From: Bacteroidales bacterium
GTDB taxonomy: Bacteria > Bacteroidota > Bacteroidia > Bacteroidales > UBA3663
DNA: 40,219 nucleotides
Assembly: GCA_017548545.1 (NCBI GenBank)
Contig: JAFYZW010000099.1
Location: forward strand, 1-40,219
Direction: 5' to 3'
Below, piece after piece: positions 15,085-24,094 of the stretch. The notes beneath the pieces were generated by a model. It ran no database searches, was not told where the DNA came from, and saw only the letters and a list, made by a program, of their open reading frames with translations. The position numbers were made by a program, and so were the translations under genes. Within the stretch, counting starts at the first letter, position 1. Every line of letters starts with the position of its first letter.

Positions 15085-18051
15085 TCAGAAGTTGAGTGAC
15101 ATGCCGAACATATATACGCGTGGACGCTGATAGACATTCTTGTCGATGCCGTTATAGATTTCAGGGTCCATGCCACTGTAGCCAGTGATGGTGAATACGT
15201 TCTGGACGGCGAGAGAGAGACGCAACGAGCTGGTCTTGTTCCAGAGATGACGGAAGGAATAGCCGAGCGTAATGTTGTCGAGACGGAAGAACGAAGCGTC
15301 CTCGAGGAAGTAGTCGGTGTAGAGACGCTGTTGGGTAAATGCCGTCTCGAGCGTAGCCTTCTGGATGTTGGACGAAGTGCCCTGCGAGCTATAGAGGTCG
15401 TCGAGCGATTCGCTGGCCTTGACGTAGTTGAAGACATAGTTGCCGAACGAGCCATGTCCGTTGAAGCCGAGATCCCAGTCCTTATAGAGGAACTTCATAT
15501 TAAGGCCAGCAAAACAGGGAGCCTGCGAGCTGTGGCCTGTGACATATTTGAAGGCATCCTCCTCGGAGGTAGTCTCTTCGCCGCTTTCGGTGAGATAGAT
15601 ACCATCCTTTGGCGTGCCATCCTCGTTGTAGGCTTGACGCAGGAGGAAGAAGGTATAAGGCGTTTCATCGACCATCTGAACTTGCAGATACTTGCCGGTA
15701 CCACCGGCGTTGCCGGTTTTCACGTAGTTGTCGTCGGTATCGATAGTGTTAAGCTTGGTGATCTTGCTGTCGTTCCAGGTGAAGTTGACACCCATACGCC
15801 ACTCGAAGTCGCGTGTCTTGACAGGCACGGCATTGAGAGCAATCTCAAGGCCCTTGTTCTCCATCGAACCGATGTTGGTGTAGATGACGTTGGTGAAGTT
15901 GGCACCTGCGGGCACTGCGATGTTGTTGAGGAGGTCCTTGGTCTCACGATAGTAGTAATCGATGGAGCCACCGAGGCGGCTGTCGAGGACTGCCCAGTCG
16001 AGACCGACGTTATAGGTCGATGTGGTCTCCCACTTGATGTTCGGGTCGTAGCCATCGGGACGGTAGGTGGTGTACCAGGTGTTGCCGAAGCGGTAGCGCG
16101 ACTCATCGTAGGAGGCGGTATAGGTGGAGAGGGCGGGATAGTCGGAGCCGATATCCTGCTGACCTGTCTGACCATACGACAGACGAATTTTCAGATCGTC
16201 GAGTGCCTCAACATCGCGGAGGAAAGCTTCGTTCTTGAGCTTCCAAGCAAAGGCCACCGAGGGGAAATAGCCCCAGCGATTCTCCTTGCGGAAACGCGAG
16301 GAGGCATCGGCACGGAAGGTGGCGGTGAGGAGGTAACGGTCGGCGAAGCTATAGTTCAGACGGCCATACCAGGAAAGGAGGTAATACTCGCTCTCAGAAT
16401 GGGTGGGAGAAGAGAGTTCAACTCCCTTCGGGTCGAGGTTCTCGTCGTTGAACTTCTTCCAGAAACGCTGCCATCCGTAACCTGCCATGATGTCGAGATG
16501 CTGCTCATGGGCGAAGGTGTGGGTATAGTTGGCATAAAAGTCGAGCAATGTGTTGCGCTTATTCTGCTTCGAGGTATATTCGAGGCCTGTGCCGTCCTTC
16601 TGATTGCTGGTGTACATTTGGGGAGCAAACTGCGGGACGGAGCGGTCGTAAGTTGACTTAAGCACATCGTAACCGAGGTTGAGATTGAAACGAAGGTCCT
16701 CGAACCCATGGATCTTGTAATCAATGGCCATATTGCCGATGGAGCGGGTCACCTTGTTCTCGCGATCATCAAGCTCGATGAGTGCCAAAGCATTGTCGGG
16801 AGCGATGGCCATAGGTGCATCACCATTCATCCAAGTGAAGTAGCCGCAGCCAATTCCACCAGGGTAGGTTGCATGGATAGGACGTGTAGGATCGGCACCT
16901 ATTGCCGCACCAACCACACTGCTTGTCACGGGCTTGTTGTCCTCGTATGATCCCTTGACGTTGATGTCGAAGGTGAGATGATCCTGCAGGAAACGGGGCG
17001 ACAGGCCGACTGAGGCGCTGCTGCGCTGATAATTGTTGGTCTTGATGATACCATCCTGATTGGTGTAGCCTACGCTGGCACGATAGGGCATGTTGCCTAC
17101 AGCGCCACTGACGGAGACGTTGTGTTCCTGACCAAAGGCGTTCTGATAGATCTCCTTCTGATAATCGACATCGTCGCTGCCAAGGGCAAACTCGGCAGGG
17201 GCATTGGCATACTTGGAGAATGCGGCCTTGTAGTCGGTGGCATCGAGGACGTCGAGAGTCTTGATGACCTGACTGATGGTGAAGTTGTTTGTATAATTGA
17301 CCGAAGGTTTATGACTACCGACCTTACCCTTCTTCGTTGTAATGATGATGACACCATTCGATGCACGGGAACCATAAATGGCTGTGGACGACGCATCCTT
17401 AAGGACAGTAAACGACTCGATATCGGCAGGGTTGATGGAGCCGATAATGTTGCTTGAGCCATTGATCGAACTGTTATCAACGGGAACACCATCGATGACG
17501 ATGAGAGGGTCGTTGGAAGCAGAGAGTGATGAGCCAGCACGCACACGAATTGTGGCACCGGAACCTGGTGCACCCGATGACGGGGTGACATTGACACCAG
17601 CCACCTTGCCCATCAACGCATCCTGTGCGCTGACGAGACTACCCTTGTTGAGCTCTTCGGCCTTGACGCTGAGCACTGAACCTGTGGCATCGCGTTTCTT
17701 TACCTGGCCATAACCAATCACCACGACATCGTCGAGCAACTGGCTGTCTTCGCGCAAGGTCACGGTCGATGACTGACCATCGGCACTGAGTTCCTGTATC
17801 TGATAGCCCAGGAAACTGAAAACGAGGGTAGAGTTCCGGTTGGGAACCGAAAGAGAATAATTGCCGTCAGCGTCGGTGAGGGTACCTGTAGTAGTTCCCT
17901 TGACCACGACGTTGGCTCCGGGGATTGCTTCGCCGCTCTGGTCAACGACACGTCCTTTGACGGTGACGTTCTGACCTACGGCAGCATAACACAGCAGCAT
18001 TCCTGCGAGAGGAAGCATTCTGCGAAAAACAGAGTTAGCGGTCTTGTTCAT
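15085..18051 (-). CDS. SusC/RagA-family TonB-linked transporter
   Basis: A 988-aa outer-membrane transporter. After the signal peptide (ending AAVGQ) comes a carboxypeptidase-D-like domain (VTVKGRVVDQSGEAIPGANV, residues 29-48). The TonB box DDVVVIGYG is at 107-115, followed by a plug domain with NGVIIITTKKGK. The rest is a 22-strand barrel ending in RPRVYMFGMSLNF with the terminal Phe needed for barrel insertion. Length and order are standard for SusC. It works with the SusD lipoprotein encoded just downstream to import large ligands using proton motive force. Upstream, behind a terminator, is a SusR-like regulator in the same orientation. Confidence 0.96.
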   Translation of the reverse strand: MNKTANSVFRRMLPLAGMLLCYAAVGQNVTVKGRVVDQSGEAIPGANVVVKGTTTGTLTDADGNYSLSVPNRNSTLVFSFLGYQIQELSADGQSSTVTLREDSQLLDDVVVIGYGQVKKRDATGSVLSVKAEELNKGSLVSAQDALMGKVAGVNVTPSSGAPGSGATIRVRAGSSLSASNDPLIVIDGVPVDNSSINGSSNIIGSINPADIESFTVLKDASSTAIYGSRASNGVIIITTKKGKVGSHKPSVNYTNNFTISQVIKTLDVLDATDYKAAFSKYANAPAEFALGSDDVDYQKEIYQNAFGQEHNVSVSGAVGNMPYRASVGYTNQDGIIKTNNYQRSSASVGLSPRFLQDHLTFDINVKGSYEDNKPVTSSVVGAAIGADPTRPIHATYPGGIGCGYFTWMNGDAPMAIAPDNALALIELDDRENKVTRSIGNMAIDYKIHGFEDLRFNLNLGYDVLKSTYDRSVPQFAPQMYTSNQKDGTGLEYTSKQNKRNTLLDFYANYTHTFAHEQHLDIMAGYGWQRFWKKFNDENLDPKGVELSSPTHSESEYYLLSWYGRLNYSFADRYLLTATFRADASSRFRKENRWGYFPSVAFAWKLKNEAFLRDVEALDDLKIRLSYGQTGQQDIGSDYPALSTYTASYDESRYRFGNTWYTTYRPDGYDPNIKWETTSTYNVGLDWAVLDSRLGGSIDYYYRETKDLLNNIAVPAGANFTNVIYTNIGSMENKGLEIALNAVPVKTRDFEWRMGVNFTWNDSKITKLNTIDTDDNYVKTGNAGGTGKYLQVQMVDETPYTFFLLRQAYNEDGTPKDGIYLTESGEETTSEEDAFKYVTGHSSQAPCFAGLNMKFLYKDWDLGFNGHGSFGNYVFNYVKASESLDDLYSSQGTSSNIQKATLETAFTQQRLYTDYFLEDASFFRLDNITLGYSFRHLWNKTSSLRLSLAVQNVFTITGYSGMDPEIYNGIDKNVYQRPRVYMFGMSLNF

Positions 18052-18164
18052 AGAATAATAATATTAGTAATGTGGGATAGTATCAGCAAGTGGTCGGTCA
18101 TCTATGTGAACATGGTTTAGATGGAGTTATCTGTCTTTGTTTCCGACTTTTCAAAATTGACGCT

Positions 18165-18173
18165 GCAAAGATA
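18165..18173 (-). promoter_or_regulatory. susC promoter -7 box
   Basis: The minus strand reads TATCTTTGC, a TAnnTTTGC match. A TTG lies 23 bp upstream, a little further than usual. The leader to the susC ATG is more than 100 nt and T/G-rich. The imperfect -33 fits a promoter that needs an activator such as the SusR-like protein. Confidence 0.55.
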
Positions 18174-18216
18174 TTGAGTTTTTTTATAAAAAAACACAAC
18201 AAGTTTTACAGAGTAG

Positions 18217-18258
18217 AAAAAAAAGTAAGCCAACAAGGACAGGACCCTATTGGCTTAC
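18217..18258 (-). terminator. Rho-independent terminator after the SusR-like gene
   Basis: GTAAGCCAA and TTGGCTTAC form a perfect 9-bp stem, followed on the minus strand by eight T's. It begins 42 nt beyond the regulator stop and separates the regulator transcript from susC. Confidence 0.88.
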
Positions 18259-18299
18259 AATAACTTGTACGATTTTACCCCCTATTTTTGAGTAAGTGG

Positions 18300-19952
18300 C
18301 TATTTGAGGCTTTGGACGGCTGCAACGAACTCTTCGCGTGGCAAATCGGTGCGTGCCCTCATCTTGAGGCGATAGTTATAGACGGTCTGTGGCGAGAAAT
18401 GCAGGAAGGAGGCAATCCTTGTGCTGTCGTTGATGCCTAGGCGAACCAGGGCATAGATGCGGAGTTCGGGACTCAGCAGCTCACCTTCCTTGACACTCAC
18501 ATGCTCGTCGGGCCGCAACAACGCATTGAACTCCTTAATGAAATCGGGGAAGAGCGAAAGGAAGATAGCATCGAAATTGCGGAAGAAGTCGCGCAGATCC
18601 TCCTGCTGCTGACTCTTGTCGCCCACCAGCTTCATGACTTCGGAAAGCTGGTTGCCCTTTACCTTATTATATATAGAACGACGCAGGAACTCCTGTTTGT
18701 CCATGTACGCTGAACAGAGGTTGAAGACCTGCCCGATGTATTCCTCCTTGATACGATTGGCATCGGCAAGTTGAGAGTTGGCAGCTTCCACTTGTGCATT
18801 GGTGTTCAGCAACTGCCGATTGGCATCGGCAATCTCCTGATAGAGGCCATGCAGCTTGCCATTGAGCCGACGGAGCTGCATACTGCGCCGGTGCAGAATC
18901 CATACACCGAGGACGGCGATGAACAGGAGCAAACCCAAGGCGATGACGAGCCAAAGCTTACGTTGTGAGGCGGTCTCGCTCTTGCGTTCGTAGGCGCTTG
19001 TGATAATGGGCAGGAACTGTGCGATCTGCGTGATGCGGCAATGGATGCGGCTGAAAGTGACGTCTTCGAGCGCACAGGCCAGGTAATGGTAAGCGCGGTC
19101 AACATCGCCATCGCGGAACAACAGAATGGCCAGCTGCTGCAATGCAGTGTATTTCTTAGTAGCACGCTGCAGGTCGCCTACTGCACTGACGGCATAGTAA
19201 TACTCTGCTTCGCGATTCATTCCCAACGCCTCGTAAATCTCGGCAAAAGTGACAGCCAGTAGCGATTCGCTCAGATCACCATTCTCGCGGGCCAATCGTT
19301 CTTTCATGAGTTGAAGGGCTTCCTGTGGCTTGTTTTCGAACAACAACAGATACGCCTCTCCAATATGATGACCTATATCATCGGGAGGAAGAACTGACTG
19401 CAACTGCTTGCGATAGAACAGCAAGGAATCTCTAAACCGCTGGCGATCTTCCTCGAGCTGAGAGTTCTGATGCATCGAATGGTAGATGGAATAATAAAGG
19501 TGATAATAATACACCATATCTTCCGCTCTTACCTTCCCACGATTAATATCAAGCCTATTTCTCGCCTGGGAGTAATAGCCCAACCCTTTAAGTGCCTCAG
19601 CAATATCAAGGTCATTGCGAACCTTCGACACCTCATCACTAGGATCGATTAGCGAGGAACCGAGCCGAGCATAATAGAGCGCACTGTCCAGACGGAAACT
19701 GCGGTAGATGCTGAAAAGCTCATGCATGAGACGACGTTTTTCGGATATTTCTTCCGTGTGGAGCAATTGCTGCTGCAGGTCTTGTATGCTAATTCTCTTC
19801 TGGCGATCGTAAACAGGTTTTTCCTGTATTGTCTTATCAAGAACTTTTAGGATAGAATCGAGTTGTCCGAGTGTCTGGGCATACGACAATGCCGCTCCTG
19901 CAACCAGCAGAAGCAGCAATAGTGCGTACCGAAGGAAGAACAATCGGTTCAT
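18300..19952 (-). CDS. SusR-like membrane regulator (DUF6377)
   Basis: A 550-aa protein with a signal peptide (to about residue 25), a long TPR-like sensor region in the periplasm (about 30-320), one membrane helix at 333-353 and a coiled-coil stretch (about 356-405, rich in N, Q and A). The C-terminal cytoplasmic domain ends in a helix-turn-helix: ELRIYALVRLGINDSTRIAS, then FSPQTVYNYRLKMRAR. This layout is that of the SusR/DUF6377 group, in which an outside signal is passed to a DNA-binding domain across the membrane. It lies directly upstream of susC in the same direction, separated by a strong terminator, so it most likely controls the SusC-SusD-phosphatase operon. Confidence 0.85.
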   Translation of the reverse strand: MNRLFFLRYALLLLLLVAGAALSYAQTLGQLDSILKVLDKTIQEKPVYDRQKRISIQDLQQQLLHTEEISEKRRLMHELFSIYRSFRLDSALYYARLGSSLIDPSDEVSKVRNDLDIAEALKGLGYYSQARNRLDINRGKVRAEDMVYYYHLYYSIYHSMHQNSQLEEDRQRFRDSLLFYRKQLQSVLPPDDIGHHIGEAYLLLFENKPQEALQLMKERLARENGDLSESLLAVTFAEIYEALGMNREAEYYYAVSAVGDLQRATKKYTALQQLAILLFRDGDVDRAYHYLACALEDVTFSRIHCRITQIAQFLPIITSAYERKSETASQRKLWLVIALGLLLFIAVLGVWILHRRSMQLRRLNGKLHGLYQEIADANRQLLNTNAQVEAANSQLADANRIKEEYIGQVFNLCSAYMDKQEFLRRSIYNKVKGNQLSEVMKLVGDKSQQQEDLRDFFRNFDAIFLSLFPDFIKEFNALLRPDEHVSVKEGELLSPELRIYALVRLGINDSTRIASFLHFSPQTVYNYRLKMRARTDLPREEFVAAVQSLK

Positions 19953-20017
19953 CGATTAATTGTTTTTGAGGCGTTACTCCAATATGTATAAATAGTTTAT
20001 GGCATGTGAGTTGCGCT

Positions 20018-20647
20018 TTATTGCATAGCAATCAGGTGATAGAATTCTTCACGTAACGAAGGATTGGTGCGGAAGATTCCTGTGAAGAAACTGACGTTCA
20101 TGTTGCCCTTGTTCTTCACTCCACGCATGGTCTTGCATGTATGCATACCTTTGAGAACGATGGCGAAGCCCTGCACCTGATTGTCGAGTGCATCGCTAAG
20201 CATCTCGATGATGTCATGGGCCAGACGTTCCTGAAGCTGCAGACGTGCAGAGCAATAGCCCACAACGCGGGCAATCTTCGAAATGCCGAGAATTCGTCCG
20301 TCGTCCTGAGGAATGTAGGCGAAATAGTACTGTCCGAAGAACGGCATGCAGTGATGTTCGCACATCGAGTAGAAGTCGCCCGTATCGAAGACCATTTCGG
20401 TATTGTGCGCATCGTTCTCGAAGGTGGTTATCTTTGGTTTCTGTGTGGGATCGTATCCTCGGAACAATTCACGCCACATGCGAACAATACGGTCGGGCGT
20501 ATCGACCAAACCTTCTCGTGAAGGTTCTTCGCCGATAGCCTTTAGAACAGTGCGAATGGCATCCTGGAGCTGCTCATCAGTGACAGGCGAGGCCTGTTGT
20601 ATCAACGGACGCCCAGTATCTTGTGGGTCTGAAGTGAAAGTTTCCAT
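20018..20647 (-). CDS. folE: GTP cyclohydrolase I
   Basis: A 209-aa FolE that turns GTP into 7,8-dihydroneopterin triphosphate, the entry point for folate and for queuosine precursors. The core is complete: REGLVDTPDRIVRMWRELF, the zinc site C96 and H99 in SMCEHHCMPFFG, C171 in GMHTCKTMRGVKNKG, and ARLQLQERLAHDI. The ATG at 20647 gives a 46-nt overlap with the end of queE. A TTG further in (codon 15) would overlap the queE stop as TTGA and leaves the conserved core intact, so the true start is open. As the third gene after queD and queE, it probably supplies substrate to QueD. Confidence 0.95.
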   Translation of the reverse strand: METFTSDPQDTGRPLIQQASPVTDEQLQDAIRTVLKAIGEEPSREGLVDTPDRIVRMWRELFRGYDPTQKPKITTFENDAHNTEMVFDTGDFYSMCEHHCMPFFGQYYFAYIPQDDGRILGISKIARVVGYCSARLQLQERLAHDIIEMLSDALDNQVQGFAIVLKGMHTCKTMRGVKNKGNMNVSFFTGIFRTNPSLREEFYHLIAMQ

Positions 20648-21207
20648 TGGGGATGTTGAAGTATATAATTTATTGTCTTGTCGATGATTTCCTGATTACG
20701 TTGTGGGTCCTGCATATCACAAGGCTGGAGGCGATATTCGCTTGCGGGTATCTCCTCGTATAGAGCAATGTCTTGCGATTCACTATCTTCGAAGACGACC
20801 TTGAGTTCGTCGATGTGCCCGATACTGAGGGGGACAAGCTCTCGTTTCTCTTTGACGATGTTGGAGAGTTTGGGTGAACAAGTGATCCAATCGACCAGGC
20901 AACCTTCAGGCAAGGGGCGAGTTCCATTGGTCTCCATCATCAGATAACGGCCGTGGGCATGTAACTTGTCACAAAGCGAGGCTGAAAGTTGCAGGGTGGG
21001 TTCACCACCCGTGATGACCACATAGCGGGTGGGATATTTGAGCACTTTACTAACAATCTCGTCTTCGCTCATCTCCAGACCTGTCTCGAAGTTGGTGTCA
21101 CAGAACCAACAACGGAGGTTGCAGCCTGCAAAACGCACGAAGACGGCTGGTGTACCAGTGTAATGTCCCTCACCTTGCAGCGAATAGAAGATCTCGTTGA
21201 TTTTCAA
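20602..21207 (-). CDS. queE: 7-carboxy-7-deazaguanine synthase
   Basis: A 201-aa radical-SAM enzyme that makes 7-carboxy-7-deazaguanine from the QueD product. The [4Fe-4S] cysteines are C29, C33 and C36 in FAGCNLRCWFCDTNF. The substrate and SAM elements EIFYSLQGEG and VVITGGEPTLQL are present, and the C-terminus LQTHKILGVR is typical. The start is a TTG at 21207: an in-frame TAA precedes it at once, so no ATG is possible upstream, and the family N-terminus (MKINEIFYSLQGEG) begins exactly there. The TTG comes from the 7-bp spacer repeat. The gene overlaps folE by 46 nt. Confidence 0.95.
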   Translation of the reverse strand: MKINEIFYSLQGEGHYTGTPAVFVRFAGCNLRCWFCDTNFETGLEMSEDEIVSKVLKYPTRYVVITGGEPTLQLSASLCDKLHAHGRYLMMETNGTRPLPEGCLVDWITCSPKLSNIVKEKRELVPLSIGHIDELKVVFEDSESQDIALYEEIPASEYRLQPCDMQDPQRNQEIIDKTINYILQHPQWKLSLQTHKILGVR

Positions 21208-21239
21208 TTAACAATAAACAATTAATAGTTAACAATTAT
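21205..21239 (-). repeat. 7-bp spacer repeat between queD and queE
   Basis: Five units of CAATTAA type (CAATTAA, CAATAAA, CAATTAA, TAGTTAA, CAATTAT; plus-strand order) fill the whole spacer. The last unit holds the queD stop codon and the first holds the queE TTG start. Confidence 0.75.
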
Positions 21240-21571
21240 TCTTCGCGTTCATAGATGGCTACATTGCCGCTGCTTTCCTGCACTGATGCCTTGTAGCAAT
21301 TAGGCACCTGCTCAACAATCCAATGGGCGATATTCTCAGCCGTTGGATTGAATGGTAGAATGGCATTAAGGTCCTGATGGTCGAGGGCTCCATGGACAAT
21401 TCGCTTCACCTCGGTGAAATCAACAACCATGCCATCGTCGTTCAGTTCACGAGACTTACAATAGACCTTCACCAACCAGTTGTGACCATGAAGGTTTTCA
21501 CATTTACTTTGATGAGAGAGTCTCAGATAGTGTGAACCTGAGATCTCCATGGTTTTCTCTACGTAGTACAT
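21236..21571 (-). CDS. queD: 6-carboxytetrahydropterin synthase
   Basis: A 111-aa QueD that converts dihydroneopterin triphosphate to 6-carboxytetrahydropterin in queuosine synthesis. The zinc ligands are H14 (SGSHYLRLSH) and H28 and H30 (ENLHGHNW), and the catalytic Cys is C24. VVDFTEVKRIVHGALDHQDL and FNPTAENIAHWI complete the family pattern, and the closing NVAIYERE is usual. The ATG at 21571 is preferred over a TTG two codons earlier that lies in a repeat. It is followed by queE and folE. The later pathway genes (queC, queF) are not in the window. Confidence 0.94.
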   Translation of the reverse strand: MYYVEKTMEISGSHYLRLSHQSKCENLHGHNWLVKVYCKSRELNDDGMVVDFTEVKRIVHGALDHQDLNAILPFNPTAENIAHWIVEQVPNCYKASVQESSGNVAIYEREE

Positions 21572-21574
21572 TGT

Positions 21575-21609
21575 CAATTAACAATTAACAAATAACAATT
21601 AACAATTAT
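21575..21609 (-). repeat. 7-bp spacer repeat between symporter and queD
   Basis: Five units (CAATTAA, CAATTAA, CAAATAA, CAATTAA, CAATTAT; plus-strand order) span the gap and run into the symporter gene, where they encode its last residues NNC and the stop. It is the same unit as in the queD-queE spacer. Confidence 0.75.
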
Positions 21610-23119
21610 TCTTTCGATTGAAAAGGAAGGCTAGGAAGAAGCCAACCAGGAAGATGGTCATTGTGCCAAGGACGATAGCCAGGTATTCGTGGAGACCAGG
21701 ATCGGGCAGCCCAAGCCACTTCCAACCTGATATCCACGCGATGATAGCAAATCCGCAGATCACGCCTAGTAACGCATGAATATTCCTGACACGACGAGCC
21801 ATGTAGCCCAACAGGAACAGGCCGAGCATACCGCCTGAAAAGATGGACGAAAGCTTCCACCAGGCATCGAGTATCGAATCGACATTGACCAGTGCAAGGG
21901 CTACGATAATACCAAGTGTGCCGACCAGCACTGAGCCGAGTTTAAGAACGATGAGATGCTCACGGTCACCCACTCCATCGTCATGGAGATGTCCAGGGCG
22001 ATGCACCTTGTGACGCAAACGGGTCCAGTAGTCGGTCAAAAGTATGGTCGAACACGAAGTGACAGAAGTGGCCACCGTTGACATACCAGCTGCAAACACC
22101 GAAGCAATGAGAAGTCCTGTCAAACCTGTTGGCAGCACATTCACCATAAAATAAGGGAAGACATAATCGGGTTTATTGGCCGCATCAAATGCCGCTACCT
22201 GTGCATCGGGCAACACCTGATAGTATGCATAAAGTGCAGTACCAATGAGGAAGAACACCGCACTGACAGGGATGAAGAGCCAACCGCCAAAGAGTGCAGC
22301 ATGCTTCGCTTCTCGTTCAGTTTTGGCAGTATGATAACGCTGGACGTAGTTCTGATCGATGCCATAGTTCTGTAGGTTGATGAAGATACCGTAGATCAGA
22401 CATACCCAGAATGTAGAGTGGCGCAAATCGGTGAAAGAGAAGGAACCAAGTGAGAATTTGGAGCGTCCATATTCATCAAGCGTGCTGAATCCTATGCGGA
22501 AAGTCTGCATCGGCCCCTCGGGCATCGAGAAAAGCAGTACACCAAGGCATACCAATGCGCCTGCAATAAGAATAAACCCCTGAATGGCCTCGGTCCAAAT
22601 CACCGCCTTCATGCCTCCAAGCATCGAATAGATGATGATAGCAGCCGAAGTGATGATGATTACCGTGCGCAGGTCCCAACCCATCAAGATATTCATGGGC
22701 ATGGCCAAGAGGAACAGGATGGATCCCATGCGCGCAATCTGGGTGAGCAGATAGCAAGCCGATGCATAGAACCGCGCCCATGCGCCAAAACGGTCTTCAA
22801 GGAAGGAATAGGCGCTCACTGAACCTCCTGTACGGTAAAAAGGCACGAAGTACTTGGCGGCAAAGTAGGAAGCGATGGGGATGGAAAGACCGAAGACGAA
22901 CGGATTCCAATCGCCCGCATACGACTTGCCGGGATTGCCCAAGTAACTGATGGAGCTGACGTAAGTTGAGAAGATGCTCATGCCAACCACCCATCCAGGG
23001 ATACTCTTACCCGCAGTAGTAAAGTCCTTCGATGATGCCTTTTTGTCGAAGAAACTGCATCCATAAAGGACAATACCGCCTGTGAAGACGAGAAAGACGA
23101 TGAAATCGATAATATTCAT
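21599..23119 (-). CDS. Sodium:solute symporter (SSS family)
   Basis: A 506-aa inner-membrane symporter with about 13 helices. Family segments are FTTAGKSIPGWVVGMSIFST near residue 40, SISYLGNPGKSYAGDW next to it, IQGFILIAGALVCLGVLLF, and the sodium-site helix FAAGMSTVATSVTSCSTILL. Its ATG overlaps the stop of the upstream aldolase gene (ATGA), a sign of translational coupling. An SSS symporter next to an N-acetylneuraminate lyase-like enzyme is a known arrangement for sialic acid use, so sialic acid or a related keto acid is the leading guess. No sialidase or ManNAc gene is present to confirm it. Confidence 0.9.
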   Translation of the reverse strand: MNIIDFIVFLVFTGGIVLYGCSFFDKKASSKDFTTAGKSIPGWVVGMSIFSTYVSSISYLGNPGKSYAGDWNPFVFGLSIPIASYFAAKYFVPFYRTGGSVSAYSFLEDRFGAWARFYASACYLLTQIARMGSILFLLAMPMNILMGWDLRTVIIITSAAIIIYSMLGGMKAVIWTEAIQGFILIAGALVCLGVLLFSMPEGPMQTFRIGFSTLDEYGRSKFSLGSFSFTDLRHSTFWVCLIYGIFINLQNYGIDQNYVQRYHTAKTEREAKHAALFGGWLFIPVSAVFFLIGTALYAYYQVLPDAQVAAFDAANKPDYVFPYFMVNVLPTGLTGLLIASVFAAGMSTVATSVTSCSTILLTDYWTRLRHKVHRPGHLHDDGVGDREHLIVLKLGSVLVGTLGIIVALALVNVDSILDAWWKLSSIFSGGMLGLFLLGYMARRVRNIHALLGVICGFAIIAWISGWKWLGLPDPGLHEYLAIVLGTMTIFLVGFFLAFLFNRKNNC

Positions 23120-24066
23120 TCAAAGATAGTCAGCTTGCCGTAGCGAATAGGGAGGCGGTCGAGAGCTGCCTGAACCTTATCGCGTTCGGGTTGGTTGAAC
23201 TTGTAATAAGGCGATGCCACAAAATCGTCGTCAATCACGCCAAGCAGCGAACAAGCGCATTTAAGGCCCTTCAAATAGCTGGAACTATGGTGACCGATGC
23301 TGTAGATTGACGAGGATATCTGCATAATGTATCGTTGCAAGCGACGCAATTCGTCGAGGTTGCCACTGCTGGCGGCATTATACATGCCTACATAGAGCTC
23401 CGGAAACATGTTGGCGCCACCATTGACACCGCCTTGACCACCCATGAGGACACATTCACCCGTAATCTCTTCAGGGCCACACAGCATAGCGAACTCCTTT
23501 CTTCCAGTCTGTCGTACAGCGTAAGCCACACTCTGGAAATAGACAGTGTTGGCCGAAGAATCCTTGAGTCCCACCACCTGTGGCATCTGGGCCAAACGTG
23601 CCACTGTTTCAGGCGCAAAATTTACCTTGACATGTGAAGGCATATTGTAGAGGAACAACGGCAGGGGAAGCTGTGGGACCAATTCCTCGTAGAATTGTGC
23701 CAACTCGGGTTGACCCGTGGCGAAGTAATAAGGCGGTGCAGAAACAAGTCCTGCAGCGCCGCATTCGGCTGCAATATTGGCAAGCTTGATTGACTCGACA
23801 ATCGATGTGTCGGTAATGCAGGCCAACAAGGGCAGGCGTCCGTCATTGATACGGCAACTCTCGCGTATCATCTGGTGACGAACCTTGTAGGAGAGCGACT
23901 GTGCCTCACCAGTTGTCCCCAAAACGAAGAGTCCATGTACCCCACCTTCGATGAGGTGGTTGATGAGGCGCTCGAGCGAAGTGATGTCCAATGTCTCGTT
24001 GTCCTTGAGGGGAGTTACGAGTGGTGGGATGATGCCACAGAGTGGCTGCGGCAAATTAGCTTTCAT
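23116..24066 (-). CDS. N-acetylneuraminate lyase / DHDPS-family aldolase
   Basis: A 316-aa class I aldolase from the ATG at 24066 (MKANLPQPLCGIIPPLVTPL). The ATG at 24165 would add a poorly conserved leader inside the HAD gene. The Schiff-base lysine is K168 in VVGLKDSS, the catalytic Tyr is Y140 in LFLYNMP, and the GTTGE loop that holds the keto-acid carboxylate is at 50-54. The family covers N-acetylneuraminate lyase, dihydrodipicolinate synthase and several keto-acid aldolases. The coupled SSS symporter favours a catabolic lyase over lysine synthesis. It starts 28 nt after the HAD gene stops and overlaps the symporter start by 4 nt. Confidence 0.87.
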   Translation of the reverse strand: MKANLPQPLCGIIPPLVTPLKDNETLDITSLERLINHLIEGGVHGLFVLGTTGEAQSLSYKVRHQMIRESCRINDGRLPLLACITDTSIVESIKLANIAAECGAAGLVSAPPYYFATGQPELAQFYEELVPQLPLPLFLYNMPSHVKVNFAPETVARLAQMPQVVGLKDSSANTVYFQSVAYAVRQTGRKEFAMLCGPEEITGECVLMGGQGGVNGGANMFPELYVGMYNAASSGNLDELRRLQRYIMQISSSIYSIGHHSSSYLKGLKCACSLLGVIDDDFVASPYYKFNQPERDKVQAALDRLPIRYGKLTIFE

Positions 24067-24094
24067 AGTGTGTAAATTATTATTGGGCTTAACT

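Noticed and set aside
15247..16656. Long plus-strand frame opposite susC (469 codons)
   Set aside because: It is an antisense shadow of a clear SusC gene, with no recognisable domain.
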